A DNA stretch of 51,545 nt, from NCBI GenBank assembly GCA_020630065.1, contig JAHDCC010000002.1, forward strand, positions 1 to 51,545, given 5' to 3'. Positions 27,432 through 38,000 of this stretch are shown piece by piece. Under the pieces are notes generated by a model. The model had not been told where the DNA came from and searched no databases. It saw only the letters and a list, made by a program, of their open reading frames with translations. Position numbers and translations under genes: made by a program. Source of the stretch: Acidimicrobiales bacterium (GTDB taxonomy: Bacteria; Actinomycetota; Acidimicrobiia; Acidimicrobiales; SZUA-35). How positions within the stretch are numbered: position 1 is the first letter of the stretch; every line of letters starts with the position of its first letter.

Positions 27432-28040
27432 CTAAGAAGTTCCTGGGTCTAGCGGCTGATCCGGGCCGTCACAGGCGCCCCAGAGACCAAGTTGGTCCGC
27501 TGTTGCCTGACGCTCTATGCGGGCGAACTCTTCTTCGAATGCTGTGTTGGGTCGATAACTGATTGCCGTAGCGTAACCGTTCTCAACCATCCAACGATTG
27601 ATAAAAACGTCGTCATCGGCCCGGTAGACGTACAGAAGGAGGCGCCCAAACCGGTCACGCGTATCTTTGTCACGTTCGACACGTACCGTTGTGCCAACGG
27701 GTAGCAGTTCACGTAACGCGGCGCTCGCTTCTGCGCCGTAGCACTGCTCCGGGGTTTGTCTATTGACGGTTTCTGGTGTGTCGATACCGATGAGGCGAAC
27801 CCGTTCGGAAACTCCATCAATAGCTAAATCGACCGTGTCGCCATCGACCACAAACTCAACGACCGCGTTTTGGGTGACACGAGGAGCCGACGGCGCAGGG
27901 CTACTATCCGATTTTGAGGATAGGAAAAGATATACGCCGAGAGCTACTACAGATAGGACGACCAGTAGTGTGATGGTCGATACAAACTTACGTATTTGGT
28001 TCAAGAGCAACAGACCTTCACCAAGTATGTCTAAACCCAC
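27432..28040 (-). CDS. Thermonuclease (SNase-like) family protein, membrane-anchored or secreted
   Basis: An N-terminal hydrophobic segment (about residues 20-40) acts as signal or anchor. The staphylococcal-nuclease-like OB-fold follows (about 58-195): VVDGDTVDL, RLIGIDTPET, CYGAEAS, DRFGRLLLYVY and FARIERQATADQLGLWG. Catalytic Arg/Glu/Arg positions appear intact in RLIGIDTPE, VERDKDTRDRFGR. Expected Ca2+-dependent nuclease outside the cell. The frame opens with GTG at 28040 without a clear ribosome binding site. TTG codons at 28010 or 28004, just after GAAGG, are plausible starts that shorten the N-terminus by 10-12 residues. Confidence 0.87.
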   Translation of the reverse strand: MGLDILGEGLLLLNQIRKFVSTITLLVVLSVVALGVYLFLSSKSDSSPAPSAPRVTQNAVVEFVVDGDTVDLAIDGVSERVRLIGIDTPETVNRQTPEQCYGAEASAALRELLPVGTTVRVERDKDTRDRFGRLLLYVYRADDDVFINRWMVENGYATAISYRPNTAFEEEFARIERQATADQLGLWGACDGPDQPLDPGTS

Positions 28041-28055
28041 AAGGGGTAACTAGGG

Positions 28056-28595
28056 ATGAAATTTACGCCGATAGTGGGAACGTTGGTGTACGTCGTTGAC
28101 GATAACGCGGCCGATCCGAGTGAACACGCTGTGCTCATGGTGCATCGTACCGCACGATCCGACGATGACCATCTTGGAAAGTTCAATGGTCTCGGTGGAA
28201 AGCTGGAAAAAGGTGAAGACGTTGTATCAGGGGCTCGTCGTGAACTACGAGAAGAAGCCGATCTCGAACTCGCCGAAATTACGCTACGGGGCACAATAGT
28301 CTGGACCGGCTTTGGGCCGTCTCAAGAAAACTGGTTAGGGTTTATCTTCACCGCGAAATCGACTACGACCGTCGTTCCACAGCACAATCTCGAAGGTGAT
28401 CTTTTGTGGATCAAAAAACAGCGTCTTCTCCGAGCCTGTCACGAAGATGCACAACACCGGGCCGAGGCCAACCTTCCAATGTGGGAAGGCGACCGGCTCT
28501 TTGTGCCCCTTCTCTTCGACGAAAACCCAGCCCAATTTCATGGTTCGATGGACTACGACGGTGACCGGTTACTGAGCTGGAACTATTCCCGCTAA
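28056..28595 (+). CDS. Nudix hydrolase
   Basis: Pyrophosphohydrolase of nucleoside-diphosphate-linked substrates. The Nudix box is at about residues 47-70 (GGKLEKGEDVV...ARRELREEADL) and matches the consensus, except that the final Gly position is Asp. The N-terminal KFTPIVGTLVYV and LGKFNGLGGK segments resemble 8-oxo-dGTP/2-OH-dATP hydrolases (MutT/MTH1-like), so a nucleotide-pool sanitising role is likely but unproven. Divergent from the SNase-like gene; converges with a small membrane protein gene. Confidence 0.9.
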   Translation: MKFTPIVGTLVYVVDDNAADPSEHAVLMVHRTARSDDDHLGKFNGLGGKLEKGEDVVSGARRELREEADLELAEITLRGTIVWTGFGPSQENWLGFIFTAKSTTTVVPQHNLEGDLLWIKKQRLLRACHEDAQHRAEANLPMWEGDRLFVPLLFDENPAQFHGSMDYDGDRLLSWNYSR

Positions 28596-28603
28596 ACCGT
28601 CGT

Positions 28604-28876
28604 TTAAGAAACCGGCAGTATCGAGAGCAGCCCGATAAGAATTGGTGCCACAATAAACGCAATCAGGCCAACCCCAAACTGGGTCTGGTAGCGTTGCCCT
28701 CGTTCGGTGAAATACTTTGGATCAAACATGCGGTAACCGAAAAAGCCCAACATGAGCCTAGACACGCCAGGTTTGACGTTCTTGAGAGCGAGGCACCCAT
28801 TAATCGCTGTATAAAACCACGTCGCACCCATCGTGACCCCAAATAACGTTCCACCATCGACCAACAAGATATCCAT
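28604..28876 (-). CDS. Small membrane protein, function unknown
   Basis: A 90-residue ORF with two hydrophobic segments (about 10-30 and 67-88) separated by a basic loop with GYRMFDPKYFTERGQRY. Composition and position (8 bases from the converging Nudix stop, divergent from the giant surface protein) support a real gene. The ribosome binding site is weak and I do not recognise a family. It shares the hairpin-rich intergenic region with the giant gene. Confidence 0.6.
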   Translation of the reverse strand: MDILLVDGGTLFGVTMGATWFYTAINGCLALKNVKPGVSRLMLGFFGYRMFDPKYFTERGQRYQTQFGVGLIAFIVAPILIGLLSILPVS

Positions 28877-28917
28877 AGAAGAAAACAGTTTAGACGTTCG
28901 CTATCTACTAGTTCTCG

Positions 28918-28939
28918 CGGCACCCACCATAAGGTGCCG
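28918..28939. promoter_or_regulatory. Hairpin, 7-bp stem, upstream of the giant surface-protein gene
   Basis: CGGCACC (28918-28924) pairs with GGTGCCG (28933-28939) around an 8-base loop. It is one of three inverted repeats in this 192-base divergent region, with no adjacent T-run. Role unknown. Confidence 0.4.
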
Positions 28940-28959
28940 GGGTCGCCGTCACCGGGTAG

Positions 28960-28992
28960 TCCGAATGGCCTAGCCCTGATAGGCCATTCGGA
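28960..28992. promoter_or_regulatory. Perfect 13-bp inverted repeat in the divergent promoter region
   Basis: TCCGAATGGCCTA (28960-28972) and its exact complement (28980-28992) enclose a 7-base spacer. It ends 8 bases before a TATAGT (29000-29005) that could serve as a -10 box for the giant gene, placing the repeat over the -35 region. It lacks T-runs on both sides and lies between divergent genes, so an operator or RNA leader element is more likely than a terminator. Confidence 0.55.
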
Positions 28993-29068
28993 TCAAATGT
29001 ATAGTCTGGCCGCCGGTAAGACGGCTGACGAGGTTAGGTAGAAAACCTTAACCACCGATAACTAAACC

Positions 29069-32000
29069 ATGCGTGGAATGTGGCGACCTTTAGCAGCGAT
29101 CTTACTGATTGCGGCGACGACGATCTTTTTGGCAGGCGCCAACCCGGCATCAGCAGACACGCCGTTCTCCCCAATCTTTTCTACCAATTCGACTGGTGAC
29201 ATCGAATTTGTATCGAACACGGTCGCTACCTGTTCGAACGCATACGTGAACTGTGCTGCTGCCCAATCTGGCGCCGACTGGAACAACAACAACGTATCGG
29301 CCAACATGATCCAAGTCGATATCGACGGTGACCCAACAACATCGACATCGAGCAGCGCCAACTACACGTTGCCCGCAGGCGGCTCGGTGTTGTGGGCTGG
29401 ACTGTACTGGGCCGGATATTACCGCGGCCCCCATGCCGATAAAGACGACATAAAGTTCTCAACTCCAACCTCCGGTGGCTACAACAATGTGACTGCCAGC
29501 CAAGTATTCACCTACTACGGATCCGACGACTTCTACGGCGCCTACGTCGACGTCACCGCCGACGTCGCCGCTGGCGGCTCGGGAACCTACACCGTTGGTG
29601 ACATCAAAGTATCTCCCGGCTATTCCTCAACCCATGGGGGATGGACACTCGTCATCGTTGAATACGATCCAGCCGAACCGTGGAAGAACCTCACCGTAAA
29701 TCAAGGCTTTCAAACGATCGGTCCGATCCCGTCGGCGACCATACCTGTCACCGGGTTCACGGCACCCCCAATCGGTCCCGTCAACGCCGAGATCGGAATT
29801 GTGGCCAGCGAAGGAGACCGTCGGGGCACGGGCGACTATGCCGAATTTAACGGCGTGCGGCTGACCGACGGCAACAACCCGAGCAACAACTTCTTCAACT
29901 CCACCCTCAGCGACAGCGCCGTCTACCAATCGGGATCGAATCCCCTCTACCCATCTAACACTCTGGGCTATGACGCCGACATCGTTTCTACATCAGGTCT
30001 GGTTCCCCCCGGGTCGACATCAGCCAACGTCACGGTAGGAACTACCGGCGACTGGTATTGGCCGATGGTGGTCACCACCGCCATAGAAATCTACGTCCCA
30101 AACCTGACAACAAACCTTGAGAAGACGGCAACCGATCTCAATGGAGAAGACCTGCATCCGGGCGACACGATCGAATACTCCATCTTTTTCAACAACACGG
30201 GGGACGACCCCGCGGTCGACGTAGCGTTATCCGACGCAATACCGGCCGGGACAACCTACAAACCAGGCAGTCTGCAAGTAATTCAAGACGACTCTCCAAC
30301 CGGGCCACGAACCGACGGGACCGGTGACGACACCGCCTGGTTCGACGGGACGGCAGTCAACTTCAATCTTGGAGTAGGGGCCACGGCATCGAGCGGGGGA
30401 GAGGTTGCGCCACTGTCACAAGGCGGCCATGGATACGAAGTCCGATTCCAGGTGACCGTCGACGCTGGAACCGAAAATAGCGACATCAAAAACGAAGCCG
30501 AAATCGACTACATCGCAAAGTTCATCAACGAGCCCTATAACGCTACAAGTAACGAAACCGTTCAGCCAGTTGAGCCGCTCGTCGACCTCGTAATCGACAA
30601 GGTCGACATCACCGACCCCGTAAACGCAGGCGAACAAATAACGTATCGAATCGACTACAAAAACGGTGGACCGTCAACTGCCAACAACGTCGTAATCACC
30701 GACAATTTGCCGGCCGGAACCGTCTTCAACGCCAGTGCTTCAGATCCGACATGTAGCGCATCAGGGCTAGTCGTAACCTGTTCGACTCCCTCAATGGCAG
30801 ACGGGGACTCCGAGTCGTTACTGATCGTCGTCGATGTTGACGGTGACTTAGCAGCCACCAACGTCTGTAACCGGGCATCGATCACCTCCGACACCCACGA
30901 ACATGAACTCAACGATAACGTCGACAAAGAATGCACCGAAATCGAACGAGAAGTAGATTTAACACTCGAAAAAACCGCACCCGCCACAGTCGCCGCCGGT
31001 GACCAATTCACCTACGTCGTCACGGTAGAAAACAACGGGCCATCCGACGCCCAAAACGTGGTGGTCGCCGACGCATTGCCGTCGGGGGTAAACCTTGTCA
31101 GCGTCACACCAAGCGGAACCGGCACATGCACGGGAACAGTAAACTGTGACTGGTCCGAAATCGCCGCCGGTGGCTCAGAAACGCTCACCATCGTCGTTGA
31201 GGTTCCATCTGGTGCCACCGACGGAACCGTGTTTAAGAACCGGGCTAAAACCGGAAGCGACGACCCGGACGTAGACGAAAACGACAACTACGCTGAGGTC
31301 GACACCGAGGTTGTCACCGAAGCCGACCTAGAAGTTCTCAAACAAACCGAAACCTCTCCAGTTATAGCCGGGGAATCGATCACCTACACGCTGACGGCGA
31401 CGAACAACGGCCCATCCGACGCCCAAAACGTGGCCATCACCGACCCGGTACCAGCCGGACTGACCTATGTGCCGTCGCTGTCATCGACCGACTGTGTCCT
31501 GGCCGCCGGTGTCGTCACTTGCTCGACGCTGGCACTAGCCGATGGCGACTCGACAACGTTCACATTAGTCTTTGATGTGGACGACTCGCTGGTTGACGGA
31601 GCATCTCTAACCAATACCGCAACCATCGCATCCGACACCGACGACCCGGTTTCGGGTAACGACACCAGTCAAGTAGTCGACACCGTAACCCGCCAAGCCG
31701 ACCTGTCAATCGTGAAGGACGACAACACAACAACCGTTGACGCTGGCGGCCAAATAACCTACACGATCGACTACCGTAACGACGGTCCGTCGGACGCGTC
31801 AACAGTTTCGATAACAGACACGCTGCCCGCCGGTGTCACCTTTGACTCTTCGTCGGATTGCACGGCCTCCGGTTCGACGGTGACCTGCGCCATCGGAAAC
31901 GTCCCCAACGGCGGATCAGGGTCGGTCTCATTTGTTGTCGACGTCGACTCGTCACTACCCGACACGACCCAACTGCTCAACTCCGCCAGTGTCTCGGCCA

Positions 32001-35000
32001 ATGAAACCGACCCCGACCCTGACGACAACAACTCGGAAGTAACAACCGACGTTGATCGAACCAGTAACCTCATCATCGAAAAAGACGATCTCACCGACCC
32101 CGTCATAGCGGGCGAATCAACCACCTACCGGATCAAAGTCACCAACCTAGGTCCATCGACTGACACCGGTGTGACGCTCAGCGACGCATTACCAGCCGGT
32201 ACAACATTTGTGTCTACCACCGACCCGACAAACTGCAGCCACACCGCAGGCACCGTAACTTGTGCTATCGGCACGATGCTGCCCAACGCGACCTACACCG
32301 TTGATGTTGTAGTCGACACCGACACCAACCTTTCCGACGGTCACATACTTAAGAACCAGGCGACCGTCGTCGGAGACTTCTCCACACTGGTCGACGATTC
32401 CGAAGAGACGACGGTACAAACCTCAGCCGACCTCGCAATAACAAAAACCGCACCGGCCACCGTAATCGCAGGACAGTCAGCGACCTACACCATTTCTGTC
32501 TTCAACGACGGTCCATCCGACGCTCAAAACGTCATTGTCGTAGACGCACTGCCGCCCGGCGTCACCTACACAAACCATACCGTCACCCAAGGCTCAGGAA
32601 CCTGCACATTCACCGCCCCGATTCTGACCTGCCAGCAGTCGAGCCTCGCCTCCCAAGCCACGATGTCAATTGACATCGTCGTAGCCGTAGACGACTCACT
32701 AGCGGAGGGAACCACACTCACCAACGCCGCAAAAACCGACAGCGACACCAACGACCCCGACGACGCCAACAACAACGCGCAAGATGATTCAACCGTCGAA
32801 CGGCAAGCAGACCTCGAAGTCGGAAAAACTACGATCACCCCATCGGTTCTCGCCGGATCAACCGCCACGTTCGAAGTTACTGTCACCAACAACGGTCCAT
32901 CGGTGGCAAGTGGCGTATCAATCACCGATACGTTACCCGCGGGGTTCACCTTCAACAGCTCACTGTCCGACAGTACCTGTGCCACTGGTGTCACCTGCAC
33001 AGTGGGTACCGACATAGCGGTCGGAGACTCCGTCACCTTCACGATTGTCGCTGACGTAGATTCAGCCACCATAGACGGCACCTACACAAACTCGGCTACT
33101 GCCGCCGGTAACGAAACCGACCCCGAGTTAACAAACAACTTTCCGACATCAGACATTGACGTAGCTGGCGAAGCAGACCTGTCAATCACTAAAGTCAGTG
33201 ACACAACCACCTTTGTGCCCGGCACAACTGGCTCGTACACCATCACAGTCGAAAATAACGGTCCTTCGGACGCCGCCAATATTTTGGTCACCGACATCTT
33301 GCCAACCGGACTAACCTTCAACGCCGCTGGCTCAGACCCAGATTGTGTCGCCTCAACGGGAACCGTCATGTGTACCGCCGATACCCTCGCCGCCTCAGGG
33401 CAATGGGAATTCACACTCGTCGTCGACATCGACGCCGACTACACCGGAGACGTAGTAAACACCGCCACCGTCGGCTCCGACACCGTCGACCCAGACGAAT
33501 CAAACAACTCAAACACCGATACCACCACAACGGCCCCCGAAGCTGACTTGTCCATCGTCAAATCCGCACCAACGGACGTGGTAGCAGGCGAAACCCTCAC
33601 CTACTCCATCGTTGTGCGGAACGACGGCCCATCGGATGCAGTCGCAACCGAAGTCGTAGACAGTTTGCCCGCCGGGTTGACGTTCGTGTCGACCGGTTCA
33701 AGCCCGCAATGTTCAGCCACCGGTCAAACCGTCACTTGTTCACTAGCCACAATGGAACCGGGCGACACCGTCATATTGAGCATCGTCACCGCCGTCGACA
33801 CCTCGGTTCCACATTTAACCACGATCGTCAACTCGGCCACAGTCGATTCCGACACTCACGATCCGGATGGCAGCGACAACACCTCCGAAACCGAAACTGA
33901 AAGCTCACGAGAAGTCGACATAGCGATCGACAAGACAGCTTCAGCGGAAACCGTGGTCGCTGGAACATCGTTCACCTACACGATCGTCGTCACTAACGCG
34001 GGACCTTCGGACGCCTCAGACGTTTCGGTATCAGACGTATTCCCGGCAGGAATCACAGCCACCGCGGTCACAACCGATTTTGGTATCTGCGGAAACAACA
34101 TGACCGGATTCGGCTGCTCAGCCGCATCCATGGCACCAACCGACGTGATGACCATAACGGTCACCGCCGAAATAGACGAATCTGTCGCCAACGGCACGAC
34201 GCTAACAAACACTGCGTATGCGGTTACCGCTGACCCCGACACCAACGATGCGAACAACAACGACTCGGCAGATGTAGACGTTGACACCCAAGCCGATCTC
34301 AGCGTCGAAAAAACCGCCGACGTCGAAGACGTTATCGCAGGCGAACCTTTAACCTACACCATCACCGTCACCAACAACGGTCCATCAGACGCCCAAAACG
34401 TTGAGCTGATCGACAACGTCCCGACTTCACTACTAATCGATTCTGTCAGCTCTGCCGACATGACCTGCACCGTCACCGGTCAACTCGTCGAATGTGACAC
34501 AGCCTCACTCGCTGACGGTGCCACTGCCACCGTCACCGTCAACACGACGGTCGACGAAAACACAGCCGACTCCGCCACCGTGTCAAACACCGCGAGCGTA
34601 ACGTCGAGCACCGACGACCCGAACGAAGACAACAACTCCGCTGAAGAACAAACGGGAGTAGACAAACTTGTCGATCTCGAACTAGCAAAAACGACGACCA
34701 AACCAATCGCAGGCGCGGGCGAAACCCACCCGTACGAAATCGAAGTCACAAACGCAGGCCCGTCGAGCGCCACCAACGTGACCATAACCGATACTCTCCC
34801 AGCTGGAACTACCCTCAACACCAGCTTGTCTGACGTCAGCTGCAGCGCAGTTAGCGTCACCGTGACTTGCACCATCGCCTCGATCACGGCTGGGGGAACA
34901 GCGTCGGTCAATATCGTGATCGACATTCCCGCAGACCACCCCGACGGCGGCACGATCACAAACGCAGCTTCGGTTGTATCCAACGAAGCAGACTCCGACC

Positions 35001-38000
35001 CAGATAACAACAGCGACGAGGTAACCACAACGGTCACCAACTCAGCCGACCTCGGAATCGTCAAAGACGGTGACGGCGCAGCGACCGCTGGCCTCCCATA
35101 CACCTGGACACTCGCAGTCACCAACAACGGTCCATCAGATGCCGTCAACACCATCGTCACCGACACACTACCGACAGGCACCGCCTTCAACGCGGCCGCC
35201 TCTGACTCTCGCTGCTCCGCCATAGGTCAAGTCGTGACCTGCACGATCCCAGTACTAGCGGCAAACACAGACACCGACTTCGTAATCGCCGTCGACGTTG
35301 ACTCGTCGGTGGCAGCCGCCGCGGACTTAGAAAACGCGGCAGGTGTTTCATCAGACACCGACGATCCAAACACCGACAATGACAACAGCTCCGATACTGC
35401 AACCGTCGCACGAGATTCCGATATCGACATCACAAAACGTGACCTCACCGATCCGGTTATCGCCGGGCAACAAATCCAATGGGAAATCACCGTCGACAAT
35501 CGAGGACCCTCTGACGCCAACAATGTCACCATCGCTGACCCGATACCAACAGGCTTTAACTTCGTCTCTGTCGATAACACATCCGACTGTTCATACAACA
35601 GCGGCAGCGTGAACTGCCTTTTCCCAACAATTGTTGACGGAGCGTCAGAAACTATCGTGATCACCGCAGATGTTTCCTCCAACATCGACGATGCACAGGT
35701 CATCGGCAATACCGCCACCGCCGATAGCGACTCGTCTGACCCCGTCAGCGACGAAGAAGAAACCACCGTGCAGCGACGAAGCGACCTCCGAATCGAGAAA
35801 ACCTCGGACGAAGCTGCCATAGCTGGAACAAACCAGACCTACACCATAACCGTCACCAACGATGGCCCGTCTGACGCCGACAATGTCGAAGTCGTCGATT
35901 ATCTACCTGCTGGTGTCAACTACGTCTCATCAACCCTGCCCGGATGCTCACCGGTAGCCGCAACCGTCGAATGCGACTTGGGTGATATCGCGAATTCGGG
36001 TTCGGTCACATTCGACATTGTTGTGTTCATCACCGATGCTGCGGGAACCGCCCCCCGCAACGTCGTTGAAGTCGATTCCGACTCGGTCGACCCAGACGAA
36101 TCAAACAACATCGACGATGACACCACCACCGTCACGTTCGAAGCAGACCTCGTTATAGCTAAGTCGTTGGTAACCGACCTGATCGTTCCAGGAGAGTCTG
36201 CGACCTGGGAGATCGTAGTAACCAACAACGGTCCATCGATCGCCAACAACGTAGAAGTCACCGACACATTGGCAACCGGGTTGACGTTTGCGGCCGTAGG
36301 TTCTGACCCGGCCTGCTCGGCAGTTGCCCAAGACGTAACATGCGTCGAATCGGACCTTATCAGCGGCGAGTCCAAAACCTTCACGCTGGTAACTGACATC
36401 GACTCGTCGTTGGTCGGGACACTCGGCAACACTGCCAGCGTCACATCGTCCACCCCCGACCCTGATAGTAGCTCTAACACCGCTGAGGCTGAAGGCGAGC
36501 TCAGCCCACAAGCCGACATGTCGATCCAAAAAACGTCGACCACGGCAACTATCACCGCAGGCGAAAACATTACCTACAACGTGGTCGCCAACAACGGCGG
36601 CTCGTCGGATGCCCTCAACGTCGTAATCACCGACCCCGTGCCGGCCAACACCACTTTCGTGTCAGCTCTGTCAAGCTCGAACTGTAGTCTGGCTGGGGTC
36701 AACGTGGTGTGCACGATTCCCGTCGTGCCTGCCGGTGAAGAAGCCGCAGTGGTATTGACGTTCGAGTTAGCGTCGGGCTATCCGGATTCAGCGACTCTCA
36801 CCAACTCTGTCGTAGTCGACTCAGACACACCAGACCCAGACACCGACAATAACGGCAACAGCGATGACACCCCAGTTGAAACATCAGCCGATATTGGGCT
36901 AGTCAAATCTGGTCCGTCCGAAGCAGTAGGCGCAGGCGAAGAGTTCGACTACACCATCACGCTAACCAACGACGGTCCGTCCGACGCCCAAAACGTAGAC
37001 ATCATCGACACACTGCCTGCAGGCACAACGTTTGTATCGGTCGACGACGCAGCCTGTTCAGAAACCAGCGGAACTATCACCTGTTCGTATCCGACGGTCG
37101 CAGACGGAGACGAACTTGTCATCACGATCACCGTCTTAGCCGACTCAACACTGGTCGAAGGCTCGACGATAACAAACGAGGCCTCCGCAGAATCAGACAC
37201 CAACGACCCTAACGAAGACAACAACAACGACACACAAGACTCGACCATTGAGCGCACCGCCGACCTCGAAGTAACAAAGACGGCAACACCTCAACCAGTT
37301 ATTGCCGGCACCCAACTGGTTTACACATTGACGGTGGTAAATAACGGTCCGGCTATTTCAGACAACGTTGAGATCAGCGACGTGCTTCCAACCGGCACAA
37401 CCTTTGTATCTGCCGATGCTGGATGTGGTCACCTGGCTGGAACAGTAACTTGTTCGGCCGGGTCACTCGATGTTGGTGACGTAGCCGAATACGCAGTGAC
37501 CGTTCTGGTAGATGCAGATGTTGCCGAGACCCCAAGCATGGTAAACAGCGCGACCGCCACCGGAGATGACTCGCCAGAAAGCACAGAAACAGAAGAGGTC
37601 GAAGTACAAACAGAAGCAGACCTTTCACTAGCAAAGACTCTCAATGACGACCTCGTCGCTGGTGAAGAAGCGACGTACACACTCACACTTCTAAATGCTG
37701 GTCCGTCCGACGCTCAAAATGTTGTGATTACCGACGCTCTTCCGTCCGGTCTAACCTACGTTTCAGACACGTTCGGATGTGATGTGACCGGTTCAGCTAT
37801 CAGCTGCGATGTGGGCACCGTCGCTAACGGGGCTGGAGTCACAATCGAGCTGACCGTAATGGTCGAACCTTGGGTCGCCGACGGGTTTGTCCTGACAAAC
37901 AACGCAGGGGTTGAATCTGACACCTACGATCCCGACGCCGCCAACAACACGGCCAGCGACTCAGATGACACCGACACCGCAGCCGACCTATCGATCACGA

